Source of the DNA: Burkholderia ambifaria
Lineage (GTDB): Bacteria; Pseudomonadota; Gammaproteobacteria; Burkholderiales; Burkholderiaceae
DNA length: 64,000 nt
Direction of reading: 5' to 3'
NCBI RefSeq assembly: GCF_001443045.1
Contig: NZ_LKPJ01000003.1
Span: 9,125 to 73,124, forward strand
Numbering within the stretch: position 1 is the first letter of the stretch; the number at the start of each line of letters is the position of its first letter. Shown here in pieces: positions 44,880-56,452 of this stretch. Made by a program: the position numbers and the translations under genes. The notes under the pieces were generated by a model. The model was not told where the DNA came from. It saw only the letters and a list, made by a program, of their open reading frames with translations, and ran no database searches.

Positions 44880-45644
44880 ATGGAAATCGATCTGAATGCC
44901 GATCTCGGCGAAGGATGCGGATCGGACGAGGCGCTGCTCGACCTCGTCACGTCGGCGAACATCGCGTGCGGCTGGCATGCAGGCGGCGCCAATGCGATGC
45001 GCGACTGCGTGCGCTGGGCCGTGCAGAAAGGCGTGTCGATCGGCGCACACCCGAGCTTTCACGACCCGGAGAATTTCGGCCGCAAGGAAATGCAGCTGCC
45101 GGCCGGCGACATCTATGCGGGCGTGCTGTACCAGCTCGGCGCGCTGTCGGCGATCGCGCAGGCCGAAGGCGGCCGCATCGTGCACGTGAAGCCGCACGGC
45201 GCGCTGTACAACCAGGCCGCGCGCGACCCGATGATCGCCGACGCGGTGGTCTCCGCGATCCACGACTTCGATCCGTCGCTCGCCGTGTTCGGGCTCGCGA
45301 ACAGCGTGTTCGTCGCGGCCGCGCGCCACGCGGGGCTCGCCGCGGTGGAGGAAGTGTTCGCCGATCGCGGCTACCGCGCGGACGGCTCGCTCGTGCCGCG
45401 CAGCCAGCCCGGCGCGCTGATCGACGATGAGGACGCGGTGCTCGCGCGCACGCTCGACATGGTGCGCGAGCGGCGGGTGCGGGCGGTGAGCGGCGAGTGG
45501 GTACCGCTCAATGCGCAGACCGTCTGCCTGCACGGCGACGGCCCGCATGCGCTCGCGTTCGCGAAGCGGATCCGCGCGGCGCTCGAAGCGGCAGGCGTCG
45601 ACGTCGTCGCGCCCGGCGCGCTGCAGGCCGACGAAGGCGCGTGA
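44880..45644 (+). CDS. pxpA: 5-oxoprolinase subunit A
   Basis: 254-aa LamB/YcsF family subunit of the 5-oxoprolinase complex. Starts [20 protein letters not shown], and [18 protein letters not shown] and [14 protein letters not shown] are family signatures. ATG 44880 has GAGGAAC just upstream. Last gene of pxpBCA, followed by an intrinsic terminator. Confidence 0.95.
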   Translation: MEIDLNADLGEGCGSDEALLDLVTSANIACGWHAGGANAMRDCVRWAVQKGVSIGAHPSFHDPENFGRKEMQLPAGDIYAGVLYQLGALSAIAQAEGGRIVHVKPHGALYNQAARDPMIADAVVSAIHDFDPSLAVFGLANSVFVAAARHAGLAAVEEVFADRGYRADGSLVPRSQPGALIDDEDAVLARTLDMVRERRVRAVSGEWVPLNAQTVCLHGDGPHALAFAKRIRAALEAAGVDVVAPGALQADEGA

Positions 45645-45692
45645 CGGGTTCGTCCGCCCCGCTGCCGCCTTGCAAAACCTGCCGCGCACAAG

Positions 45693-45718
45693 AAAAAAGC
45701 GCCCTCGTGGCGCTTTTC
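45693..45718 (+). terminator. Terminator of pxpBCA
   Basis: Stem AAAAGCGCC / GGCGCTTTT (9 bp) with a CTCGT loop, preceded by A and ending in T; it can work in both directions. Confidence 0.85.
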
Positions 45719-46201
45719 TGTTGGCGCAATCGCCGCGGACTTCGCCGTCTGTCGATTCGCCCCCCGAAACCGTCTGTCGACGGTGACCGGAAAAATGCTC
45801 CGGATTAAAAAACGTCCGCCGCCGCCCGATTGCTGCTTCCCCCGGCCGGACGACGGAGCGTCGCTTATCCGCAAGTCTGTCGCATGCATTTGTTGTGCCG
45901 ACGATGTTTGGCCCCGCCGTGCATGCAGACACTCCGCGGCCGGCACGATCATCACGTGCCGGCTACGCTAACCCCGCGCTTTGTTTTCTGCTACCCCGTA
46001 GAACTTTTCTATTCTTTTCATTTTTTCAACTTGTGGGATGAAGAATAGATATTGGCAGAACGGGATGTCAATCGTTTTAAACGCTATTTCCTGAGGATTC
46101 GAGGGTTTTCCTTATCGAACCGCGCGGCCGCGCAGGCGCTTCACGCCGCGCGCGCAGCGTCGATCAAACAGGGGAGGATCGGTGCGCGGCACCCGGCGCG
46201 A
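45719..46201. other. Long intergenic gap with AT-rich island
   Basis: 483 bases between the convergent pxpBCA terminator and the TraB-like gene. No gene found. 45941-45963 has an inverted repeat CCGGCACG...CGTGCCGG without a T-run. 45980-46110 is much richer in A+T than anything around it, with T-runs (CTTTTCTATTCTTTTCATTTT). Could host an RNA or be a foreign remnant; nothing decides. Confidence 0.4.
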
Positions 46202-47339
46202 TCAGTTCGCGTCGACTTGGTATCCTTGCTGGCGCAACAATTCGAGCACGCCGCGCGGGCCGCCCAGATGCAGCGCGCCGATCGCGACGAATACCGGCCG
46301 GTTCGGTGCGGCGATTGCCGTCATCCGTGCAACGAAGCGCCGGTTGCGCTCGTACAGGATCTTGTTGTCGATCGACGCCGACAGCGCCTTCGAACGGGCC
46401 AGCCGCTCGCTCTTCGCGACCGCCCATGCCGAGATCGCATCGGCGTCGCCAATTTGCCACAGCCGGTGCAGCGACTTGATGTCGTCGGCGTTCTGCGCCG
46501 GCGTCTGCACCATGTCCTGCGCGAGCATTTCGCGCTGTTCGGCGAGCGTCAGCCCGGTGAACGCGCGCATCTGCTCGGCGAGCGTCTCGAGCCCGATCAC
46601 GCGGCCGCCCTTCTTCTTCAGGAACACGTTCTGCAGTTGCGCCTCGGTGCCGTACTCGGTCTGCAGGCCGGCGGACAACGAGTCGTAGGTCTCGACGACC
46701 AGCGCCGCGAGCCACGGCCGCATCCGGCGGATCTCCACGAGCGCGGCCGGGTTGCCGCGCAGGCGCGCCGCGAGGCGCTGCCACAGCGGCTCGGGCAGCA
46801 GGCGCTGCAGGCACGGATAGCGGCACACGCCGTACTTCGACACGTCGTCCTGCGATTCGAGCAGATCGTCCGGCGACAGCTCGAGCGCAAGCGTCGGCGA
46901 CGCGGCGAGCGCCGCGAGGATGCGCGGCCGGAACGGCTGCGCGCCCGGATAGTCGGACGGGTCGCCCGTGTGCAGCGTGCCGAGCAGGTACAGCGTGACC
47001 CTGCCTTTGGTGGCGACATAGAACGGCATGCGTGCGGGCTGCACGCGCACCGTGCCGCGCGCGACCGTGCCGTTCGACACGGACGGCGCGTGGAAGCCCG
47101 GCAGGCTCATGCCGGGCGGCGGAACCTGCGATGGATGGATCGGCGAACTCGCCGGCGCGCGCCCTTCGGCACGCGCGGCATCGACCGGCACCAGCATGCT
47201 GGCGGCCACGCATGCGCCGGCCAGCGCCGCGCCCGTGACCGTGCGCACGCTCCAGCGCCGTGCGTTGCGGCACGCGCGCATCATGCGCGCGCTGCCGGCC
47301 CCCGAACGGCGCACGCCAGGCGCGCGCGCCGCCAAACCA

Positions 47340-47347
<8 letters not shown>
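46202..47347 (-). CDS. TraB/GumN family protein
   Basis: 381-aa protein of the TraB/PrgY/GumN family, a Tiki-like metalloprotease fold. Family marks are YLLGTLHTGDPSDYP (GTLH motif), LALELSPDD (Glu), and the C-terminal VFVAIGALHLGGPRGVLELL with the second His. A basic N-terminus with one hydrophobic stretch (SVRTVTGAALAGACVAASM) suggests export or membrane anchoring. The ATG at 47347 overlaps the dppF end by 8 bases and uses GGGAGG inside dppF as ribosome site; a start at 47284 would place the signal closer to the N-terminus. Role unknown; co-transcription with dppABCDF is implied. Confidence 0.85.
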
Positions 47348-48352
<1,005 letters not shown>

Positions 48353-48356
<4 letters not shown>

Positions 48357-49360
48357 CGTGCGCCTCCCGTCAGGTCGAGGTTGGAAACATTGAGCGGCTT
48401 GATGCAGCGTGCGCGCATCGCATCGTTGCCGGACACCAGCGTATCGAGCGCCGGCCGCGCCTTGCGGCAGTCGTCGACGACGTACTTGCAGCGCGGCGCG
48501 AACAGGCACCCGGACGGGCGATCATCGCGGCCCGGCACCATGCCGGGCAATGCGGCAAGGCGACGCGCCCCCTTATTGTGCTCGGGAATCGCCGCGAGCA
48601 GCGCTTCGGTGTATGGATGATGCGGCGCACGGAAGATGTCCGGCACGCGATTGGTCTCGATCACCTCGCCCGCATACATCACCGCGACGCGCTGCGCGAC
48701 CTCCGACACCACGGCCAGGTCGTGCGAGATCAGCACGAGCGCCATCCCGCGCTCCTTCTGCAGCTTCACGAGCAGGTCCATGATCTGCGCCTGGATCGTC
48801 ACGTCGAGCGCGGTGGTCGGCTCGTCGGCGATCAGCAGCTTCGGGTTGCACGCAACCGCCATCGCGATCATCACGCGCTGGTTCATCCCGCCCGACATCT
48901 GGTGCGGAAACGACGTGATGCGGTTCTTCGCGTCGGGAATACCGACCTGGTCGAGCAGCTCGAGCGCGCGCCGGTGCAGCGCATCGCCGCGCAGGCCCTC
49001 GTGCAGCTTCAGCACCTCCTTGATCTGGTAGCCGACCGTGTAGCTCGGGTTCAGGCTCGTCAGCGCGTCCTGGAACACCATCGCGATGTCCTTGCCGACG
49101 ATCTTGCGGCGCGCCTTCGGCGACGCCTTCAGCAGGTCCACGCCGTTGAACGTGACCTCGTCGGCCGTCACCTTGCCCGGCGCGTCGATCAGGCCCATCA
49201 GCGCCATCATCGTCACGCTCTTGCCCGAGCCCGATTCGCCGACGACGCCCACCACCTCGCCCGGTGCGATCGACAGGTTGATCCGGTCGACCGCGGGCAG
49301 GCCGTTGAAGTTCACCGCGAGATTGCGGATGGTCAGAAGATCTTGTGTCATTTGTGTCAT
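48353..49360 (-). CDS. dppD: Dipeptide ABC transporter ATP-binding protein
   Basis: First ATPase of the dipeptide importer, 335 aa. Walker A GESGSGKS, signature MSGGMNQRV, Walker B KLLIADEP, and C-terminal [16 protein letters not shown] with the Cys residues that bind a 4Fe-4S cluster in this subfamily. Two close ATGs (49360, 49351); the first is taken. One base separates it from dppC. Confidence 0.95.
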
Positions 49361-49361
49361 G

Positions 49362-50279
49362 TCACGCCATCCGTTTCAGCTTGGGATCGAGCGCGTCGCG
49401 CAGCCCGTCGCCGAGCAGGTTGATCGCGAGCACCGAAATCAGGATCGACAGGCCGGGCATCGTCACGATCCACCATGCGTTGTCGATGTAGTCGCGCGCG
49501 GAGGCCAGCATCGCGCCCCACTCGGCGGTCGGCGGCTGCACGCCGAGGCCGAGGAAGCCGAGGGCGGCCGCGTCGAGGATGGCCGACGAGAAGCCGAGCG
49601 TCGCCTGCACGATCAGCGGCGCCGTGCAGTTCGGCAGCACTTGCGAGAACATCAGGCGCAGCGTGCCGGCACCGGCCACGCGCGACGCCGTCACGTACTC
49701 CTTCTGCAGCTCGCCGAGCGCCGACGCGCGCGTGAGACGCACATAGGCCGGCAGCGCGACGATCGCGATCGCGAACATCGTGTTGGTGAGGCCCGGGCCG
49801 ATGATCGCGACGACCGCGACCGCGAGCAGCAGCGACGGCAGCGCGAGCAGCACGTCCATGATGCGCATCACGGGCGTGTCGGCCCACTTCTGGAAGAACG
49901 CGGCGACCAGCCCGAGCACGATGCCCGGGATCAGCGCGAGCACGACCGACACGAAGCCGATCCAGAACGACATCCGCGCGCCGAACATCAGGCGCGAAAG
50001 AATGTCGCGGCCCGCTTCGTCGGTGCCGAGGAGGAATTTCCAGTTGCCGCCGTCGAGCCACGCGGGCGGGATCTTCACGAAGTCGCGGTATTGCTCGACC
50101 GGGCTGTGCGGCGCGATCAGCGGCGCGAAGATCGCGACCAGGATCAGCACCAGCACGACGACGCCGGCGCCGACGGCGCCGCGGTTGCGCGAGAAGTTGG
50201 CCCAGAACTCGCGCAGCGCGAGCGCACGGCCGCCGGCCGGCGCGGATTCGGTCGGCAGGGTGTTTTGCAGATTGCTCAT
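49362..50279 (-). CDS. dppC: Dipeptide ABC transporter permease
   Basis: Inner-membrane permease, 305 aa, with an N-terminal cytosolic stretch and about six helices. [21 protein letters not shown] and the coupling motif [20 protein letters not shown] mark the OppC/DppC family. Four bases after dppB. Confidence 0.95.
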   Translation of the reverse strand: MSNLQNTLPTESAPAGGRALALREFWANFSRNRGAVGAGVVVLVLILVAIFAPLIAPHSPVEQYRDFVKIPPAWLDGGNWKFLLGTDEAGRDILSRLMFGARMSFWIGFVSVVLALIPGIVLGLVAAFFQKWADTPVMRIMDVLLALPSLLLAVAVVAIIGPGLTNTMFAIAIVALPAYVRLTRASALGELQKEYVTASRVAGAGTLRLMFSQVLPNCTAPLIVQATLGFSSAILDAAALGFLGLGVQPPTAEWGAMLASARDYIDNAWWIVTMPGLSILISVLAINLLGDGLRDALDPKLKRMA

Positions 50280-50283
50280 GGAA

Positions 50284-51294
50284 TTACCTCGTGTGGCGGA
50301 TGCGCGGATTCAGCACGCCGTACAGCAGGTCGACGACCAGGTTCACGACGATCACGAGCGTCGCGATCAGCAGGATGCCGCCCTGGACGACCGGATAGTC
50401 GCGGCGGCCGATCGCATCGATCAGCCACTTGCCGACACCGGGCCACGAAAAGAGCGTCTCGGTCAGCACGGCGCCCGCGAGCAGCGTGCCGATCTGCAGG
50501 CCGATCACGGTGACGACCGGGATCAGCGCGTTGCGCAGCGCATGCACGACGACCACGCGCACGGGCGACAGCCCTTTCGCGCGTGCGGTGCGGATGTAGT
50601 CCTCGCGCAGCACTTCGAGCATCGACGAGCGCGTCATCCGCGCGATCACCGCGAGCGGGATCGTGCCGAGCACGATCGACGGCAGGATCAGGTGGCTCAC
50701 CGCCGACTTGAACGAGCCTTCGTCCGGCGCGAGCAGCGCGTCGATCAGCATGAAGCCCGTCGGATGCGGGAAGTCGTATTCGACCGCGATACGGCCCGAC
50801 ACGGGCGTCCAGCCGAGATACGACGAAAACACCATGATGAGGATCAGCCCCCACCAGAAGATCGGCATCGAGTAGCCGGTGAGCGCGGTGCCCATCACGC
50901 CGTGATCGACGACCGAGCCGCGCCGCAGCGCGGCAATCACGCCGGCGGGCAGGCCGACCGCGAGCGCGAACACGAGCGCGCACAGCGACAGCTCGACGGT
51001 CGCCGGGAAGCGCGCGAAGAACTCGCCCGCGACGCTGGTGTTGGTGATGATCGACGTGCCGAGGTCGCCGTGCAGTGCACGGCCGATGTAGTGGATGTAC
51101 TGCACGGGCAGCGGCTGGTCGAGCCCGAGCCGTTTCATTGCCTCCGCATGCATCGCGGGATCGACGCCGCGCTCGCCCATCATCACTTCGATGGGGTCGC
51201 CCGGTATCAGGTGAATCAGCGCAAACGCCAGGATGGTGATGCCGATGAAGGTCGGGATCACCATGCCCACGCGGCGCAACACGAATCTGAACAT
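50284..51294 (-). CDS. dppB: Dipeptide ABC transporter permease
   Basis: Inner-membrane permease, 336 aa. MFRFVLRRVGMVIPTFIGIT start, LIPGDPIEVMMGERG and the coupling region RTARAKGLSPVRVVVVHALR are DppB/OppB signatures. 111 bases after dppA; the gap holds a short hairpin GGGAGGCCAAAAGCTTCCC that may lower expression of dppBCDF relative to dppA. Confidence 0.95.
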   Translation of the reverse strand: MFRFVLRRVGMVIPTFIGITILAFALIHLIPGDPIEVMMGERGVDPAMHAEAMKRLGLDQPLPVQYIHYIGRALHGDLGTSIITNTSVAGEFFARFPATVELSLCALVFALAVGLPAGVIAALRRGSVVDHGVMGTALTGYSMPIFWWGLILIMVFSSYLGWTPVSGRIAVEYDFPHPTGFMLIDALLAPDEGSFKSAVSHLILPSIVLGTIPLAVIARMTRSSMLEVLREDYIRTARAKGLSPVRVVVVHALRNALIPVVTVIGLQIGTLLAGAVLTETLFSWPGVGKWLIDAIGRRDYPVVQGGILLIATLVIVVNLVVDLLYGVLNPRIRHTR

Positions 51295-51405
51295 GATGCG
51301 TCTCGTATTTTCTTGTGGGAAATGTGCGACCGGCGACGGGAAGCTTTTGGCCTCCCGCCGCCGGATGAGTTAGCCAGTCTTCGTAGACAGCTTATACGGG
51401 CCGTA

Positions 51406-53034
51406 TTACTTCACGCCGACACCATCGAAGCGGGCATAGCCGAGCGGCTCGATGCGCATGTCGACCACGGTCTTGCGTACCGGCTGGTAGACCGTCGAGT
51501 TCGCGATCGGCGAGAACGGCAGCTGCTGCGCGAAGATCTGCTGGGCTTGCGTGTAGATCTTCGTGCGCGCATCCTGGCCCGTCGTCGTGCGCCCCTTCTG
51601 GACCAGGTCGTCGAACGGCTTGTAGCACCAGTGCGAGAAGTTGTTGCCCTTGATCGCTTCGCAGCCGAGCAGCGTGCCGAGCCAGTTGTCGGGGTCGCCG
51701 TTGTCGCCCGTCCAGCCGATCAGCATCGTGTCCTGCTCGCCGCCGTGCGCGCGCTTGATGTACTCGCCCCACTCGTACGTGACGATCTTCGCCTTCACGC
51801 CGATCTTCGCCCAGTCGGCCTGGATCATCTCGGCCATCAGGCGGGCGTTCGGGTTGTACGCGCGCTGCACCGGCATCGCCCACAGCGTGATGTCGAAACC
51901 GTTCGGGAAGCCTGCCTTCGCGAGCAGCGCCTTCGCCTTCGCGGTGTCGTACGCGGGCATCTTCAGGTTCTTGTCGTACGACCATTGGGTCGGCGGCATC
52001 GGCGCGCTCGCGGCCTGGCCCGCACCCTGATAGACGGATTCGAGAATCGCCTTCTTGTTGATCGCCATGTCGAGTGCCTGACGCACTTCGAGCTTGTCGA
52101 CCGGCTTGTGCTCGACGTTGTACGCGAGGTAGCCGAGGTTGAAGCCCGGCTGCGACGGCATGTCGATGCCCGAGTCGGCCTTCAGCGTCGCGATGTCGGC
52201 CGGACGCGGATAGCTCATCACCTGGCATTCGTTGCGCTTGATCTTCTGCACGCGCACGCCCGGATCGGGCGTGATCGAGAAGATCAGCTTCGAGATCTTC
52301 ACCGCGCCCTTCTTCCAGTAATCGGGATTGCCGTCGAAACGGATCGTCGCGTCCTTCGTGTAGCTGCGGAAGATGAACGGGCCCGTGCCGATCGGCTTCT
52401 GGTTGATGTCGGCGGCCTTGCCGGCCTTCATCAGCTGGTCGCCGTATTCGGCCGACAGGATCGACGCGAATTCCATCGCCATGTTCTGGATGAACGGCGC
52501 GTTCGGCTCGGCCAGCGTGAACTTCACGGTGTACGGATCGACCTTCTCGACCTTCGTGATCAGCTTGTCGAGGCCCATGTCGGTGAAGTACGGGAACGAC
52601 ACCGGATAGGCCTTGCGGAACGGCTGGTTCGGATCGAGCATGCGCTCGAACGTGAACACGACGTCGTCCGCGTTGAATTCGCGCGTCGGCTTGAAGAAGT
52701 CGGTCGTGTGGAACTTCACGCCATGACGCAGGTGGAACGTGTACACCTTGCCGTCGGACGAGACGTCCCACTTCTCGGCGAGGCCCGGCTCGACCTTGGT
52801 GCCGCCGCGCTCGAATTCGACGAGCCGGTTGTAGACGGTGAACGTGGCGGCGGTGAAATCGACGCCGGTCGTGAATTGCGCGGAATCAAAACCCGCCGGG
52901 CTGCCTTCTGAGCAGTAGACGAGCGTTTTGTTCGGGATCTGTGCGAATGCAGAACCCGCGACGCCGAGCGATGCCGCTGCCACGCCTGCAATGGCGGTAA
53001 CACGCAGGGTGTGCAACAGACGGTTGTATTCCAT
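51406..53034 (-). CDS. dppA: Dipeptide-binding periplasmic protein
   Basis: Periplasmic receptor for the Dpp importer, 542 aa, SBP family 5. Signal peptide of about 31 residues ending GSAFA-QIPNK. The EGSPAGFDSAQFTTGVDFTA and GPFIFRSYTKDATIRFDGNP motifs are typical of DppA; dipeptides or heme-type ligands are possible. Strong AGGAGG-like site (GGAGGAAAC) before ATG 53034. First gene of the operon. Confidence 0.95.
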   Translation of the reverse strand: MEYNRLLHTLRVTAIAGVAAASLGVAGSAFAQIPNKTLVYCSEGSPAGFDSAQFTTGVDFTAATFTVYNRLVEFERGGTKVEPGLAEKWDVSSDGKVYTFHLRHGVKFHTTDFFKPTREFNADDVVFTFERMLDPNQPFRKAYPVSFPYFTDMGLDKLITKVEKVDPYTVKFTLAEPNAPFIQNMAMEFASILSAEYGDQLMKAGKAADINQKPIGTGPFIFRSYTKDATIRFDGNPDYWKKGAVKISKLIFSITPDPGVRVQKIKRNECQVMSYPRPADIATLKADSGIDMPSQPGFNLGYLAYNVEHKPVDKLEVRQALDMAINKKAILESVYQGAGQAASAPMPPTQWSYDKNLKMPAYDTAKAKALLAKAGFPNGFDITLWAMPVQRAYNPNARLMAEMIQADWAKIGVKAKIVTYEWGEYIKRAHGGEQDTMLIGWTGDNGDPDNWLGTLLGCEAIKGNNFSHWCYKPFDDLVQKGRTTTGQDARTKIYTQAQQIFAQQLPFSPIANSTVYQPVRKTVVDMRIEPLGYARFDGVGVK

Positions 53035-53362
53035 GTTTCCTCCAGGTCTCCAGATCGGAACCGGTCCCCCAGGGGGCCGGGTACGCGGATATTACTTGAG
53101 CTAGCGATTCTGCAACAAGCCGGAGAAAAAACTCTTCTAGACGCATCCACGCGGGTTTTTGCCGATGTCTTGGACACGCGAAAAGTGCGTCTGCACGCGC
53201 GAGCGGCCATTTCGCCGATCCGGCGCGTGTTTCCTTCGATAACTAAACAATTCGTGCGTGCATGCGAACGTGCGTCACGCGGTATGTCCGCGTGATTTCC
53301 GGGCTTCGCCGCGCATCGTTGCGTTTTCGGAAACGATGAGATGCCTGTCCTGGCACGTACCG
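53035..53362. promoter_or_regulatory. dppA upstream region
   Basis: 328-base gap between the MFS transporter stop and dppA. It must hold the dppA promoter. A short palindrome GGCCCCCTGGGGGACC on the minus strand (about 53082-53067) lies in the leader. No gene, and no confident -35/-10 pair. Confidence 0.4.
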
Positions 53363-54670
53363 TCAGGCCGGCGCGTCGAGATCGGCGCTGCGCGCGGGCA
53401 CGAACGCGACCGCGACGATCGACAGCGCGAGCCCCGCCATCACGTAATAGGTTGGCGCGAGCGGCGTGCCCGTCGCCTTGATCAGCCACGTGACGATGAA
53501 CTGCCCGAACCCGCCGAACAGCATCACCGCGACGTTGTACGCGATCGACAGCCCGGTCGAGCGCACGTTGGCCGGGAACAGCTCGGCGATCATCGCGCCG
53601 AAGGGCCCGTAGTAGCCGGCGAGCGTCACCGACAGCACGGCCTGCACCGTGATCAGCCGCCCGATGCTCGGCGCGGCGTCGAGCCACGCGAACAACGGGT
53701 ATATCAGCGCGAGCGTCAGCACGAGCGACCACAGCGACAGCCCCTTGCGGCCGATGCGGTCCGACCACGCGCCGGCGATCGGCGACAGCACCATCAGCAG
53801 CAGGTTGCCGACGATCACCGCGTAGAACGATTCCGCATACGGCAGCTTCAGTTGCTTCACCGCGAAGGTCGGCAGATAGCTGATCAGTACGTAGATCGTC
53901 ACCGTCAGCGCGATCACCGAGCCGAGCCCGCACAGCACCTCGCGCGGGTGGCGCGTGAATACTTCGCCGAGCGTCGCACGGCGCGCGCTTTGCTGCGCAT
54001 GCAGGAACGCTTCGGAATCGGCGAGATGACGGCGGATATAAAAGCCGATCGGCCCGATCACGAGGCCGAGGATGAACGGCACGCGCCAGCCCCAGCTGTG
54101 CAGCGCGTCGTGCGACAGCCCGCGCGTGACGGCCGCGCCGACCAGTGCGCCGATCAGCAGCGCGGCCGCCTGGCTCGCCATCTGCCAGCTGCCGTAGAAG
54201 CCGCGTTTCGAGAACGGCGCGGCTTCGATCAAGAGCGCGGTCGCGCTGCCGAATTCGCCGCCCGCCGAGAAACCCTGCAGCAGGCGGCCGAGCACGATCA
54301 GGATCGGGCCGCCGATGCCGATCGCCGCATAGGGCGGCGCGATCGCGAGCAGGAAGATGCCGGCCGTCATCAGCAGGATCACGAGCGACAGCGCGGCCTT
54401 GCGGCCCGCTCGGTCCGCATAGAGCCCGAACACGATGCCGCCGATCGGGCGCATGAAGAACGCGACGCCGAACGTCGCGGTGGTCAGGAGCAGCGACGAG
54501 TATTCACTGGTCGTCGGGAAGAACAGCTCGGCGATCACGACCGTCATGAAGCCGAACACCGTGAAGTCGTACCACTCGAGCGCGTTGCCGATCACGGCCG
54601 CCGCGACCGCGCGCCGGTTCAGCGCACGCTCGGGCCGGATCGTTTTGGTTGAATTCGCAATCGTCGCCAT
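53363..54670 (-). CDS. MFS transporter, metabolite:H+ symporter type
   Basis: 435-aa, 12-helix major facilitator of the MHS family (proline/betaine, citrate, shikimate-type). NALEWYDFTVFGFM at the start of helix 1 and the loop motif GLYADRAGRKAALS, plus GRLLQGFSAGGEFG, identify the family. Start 54670 (MATIANSTK) is preferred over 54733, which adds a Pro/Arg-rich leader. Substrate not predictable; no linked catabolic genes. Confidence 0.9.
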   Translation of the reverse strand: MATIANSTKTIRPERALNRRAVAAAVIGNALEWYDFTVFGFMTVVIAELFFPTTSEYSSLLLTTATFGVAFFMRPIGGIVFGLYADRAGRKAALSLVILLMTAGIFLLAIAPPYAAIGIGGPILIVLGRLLQGFSAGGEFGSATALLIEAAPFSKRGFYGSWQMASQAAALLIGALVGAAVTRGLSHDALHSWGWRVPFILGLVIGPIGFYIRRHLADSEAFLHAQQSARRATLGEVFTRHPREVLCGLGSVIALTVTIYVLISYLPTFAVKQLKLPYAESFYAVIVGNLLLMVLSPIAGAWSDRIGRKGLSLWSLVLTLALIYPLFAWLDAAPSIGRLITVQAVLSVTLAGYYGPFGAMIAELFPANVRSTGLSIAYNVAVMLFGGFGQFIVTWLIKATGTPLAPTYYVMAGLALSIVAVAFVPARSADLDAPA

Positions 54671-54782
54671 GCGAGCCTCGTTCTCGTGAATTCGCCGTAT
54701 CGGGCGGCGCGGCGCGCGGGGATGCCGCGGCACGCTGGTTTGCAGCGAGTGTAGAAAGCGACGGAACCGTTTTCAAGCAATA

Positions 54783-54815
54783 AAAACGCCCGCCGTCGTC
54801 CGACAGCGGGCGTTT
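54783..54815 (-). terminator. Terminator behind HiPIP remnant
   Basis: Stem AAACGCCCGC / GCGGGCGTTT (10 bp) with TTTTTATT following on the minus strand; it would end the HiPIP transcript. On the plus strand it is followed by GCGGTTTT. Confidence 0.85.
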
Positions 54816-54861
54816 TGCGGTTTTCGCCACATTGCGGCATCGCACGATGCCGCAGCGGACG

Positions 54862-55031
54862 TCAACCCATCTTCGAGAATGCGCTGCACCAGCCCTTCGA
54901 CGACACCTGCTTGCCGGGGAACGCGCCGCACGGGCCCGAAGCCGAGCCCTTCTTGCCCCTTCGCGCGACAGTGCCAGCGCGGACACGGCGCCAATGCTCG
55001 TAATCAGGAAACTCCGACGGGTTGTTTTCAT
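54862..55031 (-). pseudogene. High-potential iron-sulfur protein (HiPIP) remnant
   Basis: The ATG at 55031 begins a twin-arginine leader (MKTTRRSFLITSIGAVSALA, then LSRE), identical in style to Burkholderia HiPIP. After about 24 codons the sequence jumps, in another frame, to the HiPIP C-terminus GKKGSASGPCGAFPGKQVSS..KGWCSAFSKMG with its stop at 54862. About 45-50 residues, including the first two cluster Cys, are missing and the reading frame is broken. The intact family protein is about 100 aa with four Cys binding one 4Fe-4S cluster. The terminator behind it is intact, so decay looks recent. Confidence 0.85.
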
Positions 55032-55190
55032 GGGGGACTCGCTCCACGTTATTGGTTTGAAAGCTGCTCTGCCGACAGCCGTTCGACAGAATAACGCTCA
55101 AGCGGATGAATGTGCGCGCCGAAATGCCGGAGATAAGGGATTTCACACGGGTTTCGCACGGCCGGTCCGTCCCCGCGCGTGCCGCATGGG

Positions 55191-56300
55191 TCACGCATGC
55201 GACGTCATGTCGCCGACGCGCTGCGCGAGCGCGAGCGACGCGGTCAGCCCCGGCGACTCGATGCCGAACAGGTTCACGAGCCCGCGCACGCCGTGCTGCG
55301 CGGCGCCCTGCACAATGAAGTCCGCCGGCGACTCGCCGGGCCCCGCGAGCTTCGGCCGGATGCCCGCGTACGCCGGCTGCAGCGCGTCGTCGGGCAAGCC
55401 CGGCCAGAATGCGCGGATCGACGCGTAGAACGCGCCCGCGCGCGCCGGATCGACTTCATAGCGCAGCGAGTCGCACCATTCGACGTCCGGGCCGAAGCGC
55501 GCCTGCCCGCCGAGATCGAGCGTCAGGTGCACGCCGAGCCCCGCGCGATCGGGCATCGGGTAGATCAGGTGCGAGAACGGCGCGCGGCCCGACAGGTTGA
55601 AGTAATTGCCGCGCGCGAGATAGAGCGGCGGCACCCAGCGCGGATCGAGGCCGCGCGTGCGGCGCGCGAGCGCCTGCGCACCGAGGCCCGCGCTGTTGAT
55701 CACGCAGGCGGCCTCGATCTCGGTCGGCGCGTCGCCGCCGGTGCACACGACGAAGCGGCCGCCGCGCAGCACCTCGATCGATTCGACGGGAGACTTCAGC
55801 GCGCACATCGCGCCGTCGCGCTCGGCATCGCCGAGCAGTGCGAGCATCAGCTGGTGGCTGTCGACGATGCCGGTGCTCGGCGAGAACAGCGCCTCCGTGC
55901 ATTCGAGCGCGGGCTCGAGCGTCTGCGCCTCGGCGCGCGTGAGCGGCATCAGGTCGAGCACGCCGTTTTCCACTGCACGCGCGGCGATCGCCTTCAACTG
56001 CTTCACCTGCGCGGCACTCGTCGCGACGAGCAGCTTGCCCACGCGCCGGTGCGGCACGTGGTGCGTTTCGCAGAATTCGTACAACAGGTCGCGCCCGTGC
56101 ACGCACGACATCGCCTTCAGCGAACCGCGCGGGTAGTAGAGCCCCGCGTGAATCACTTCGCTGTTGCGCGAGCTCGTGCCCGTGCCGATCGCGTCGGCGG
56201 CCTCGAGCACGATCGTTTCGCGCCCGCGCGCGGCGAGCTCGCGCGCAATCGCAAGACCGACGACACCTGCGCCGATCACCACACAATCCATCTGCTCCAT
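55191..56300 (-). CDS. FAD-dependent oxidoreductase, LhgO-like
   Basis: 369-aa flavoprotein of the DAO family, most like L-2-hydroxyglutarate dehydrogenase/oxidase. FAD motif [18 protein letters not shown] near residues 5-22, [15 protein letters not shown] (substrate-side block of the LhgO group), [13 protein letters not shown], and C-terminal [18 protein letters not shown]. Start 56300 is taken over the GTG at 56315; MDC at 56291 is also possible. Monocistronic; no substrate clue nearby. Confidence 0.88.
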   Translation of the reverse strand: MEQMDCVVIGAGVVGLAIARELAARGRETIVLEAADAIGTGTSSRNSEVIHAGLYYPRGSLKAMSCVHGRDLLYEFCETHHVPHRRVGKLLVATSAAQVKQLKAIAARAVENGVLDLMPLTRAEAQTLEPALECTEALFSPSTGIVDSHQLMLALLGDAERDGAMCALKSPVESIEVLRGGRFVVCTGGDAPTEIEAACVINSAGLGAQALARRTRGLDPRWVPPLYLARGNYFNLSGRAPFSHLIYPMPDRAGLGVHLTLDLGGQARFGPDVEWCDSLRYEVDPARAGAFYASIRAFWPGLPDDALQPAYAGIRPKLAGPGESPADFIVQGAAQHGVRGLVNLFGIESPGLTASLALAQRVGDMTSHA

Positions 56301-56452
56301 GGCGTTTCGCTTCACTCACGCGTCGAGGGGAGAGAAAGGAATTGTACGTCCCGGTTCGCCCGCTTGCCGAACGTATGTGTATCGGCACGTACGCACGCGC
56401 CGCGACGCGCGGCGCGACGTGCGCAGGCCTCGGCGATACGCGCGCCGCCGGC

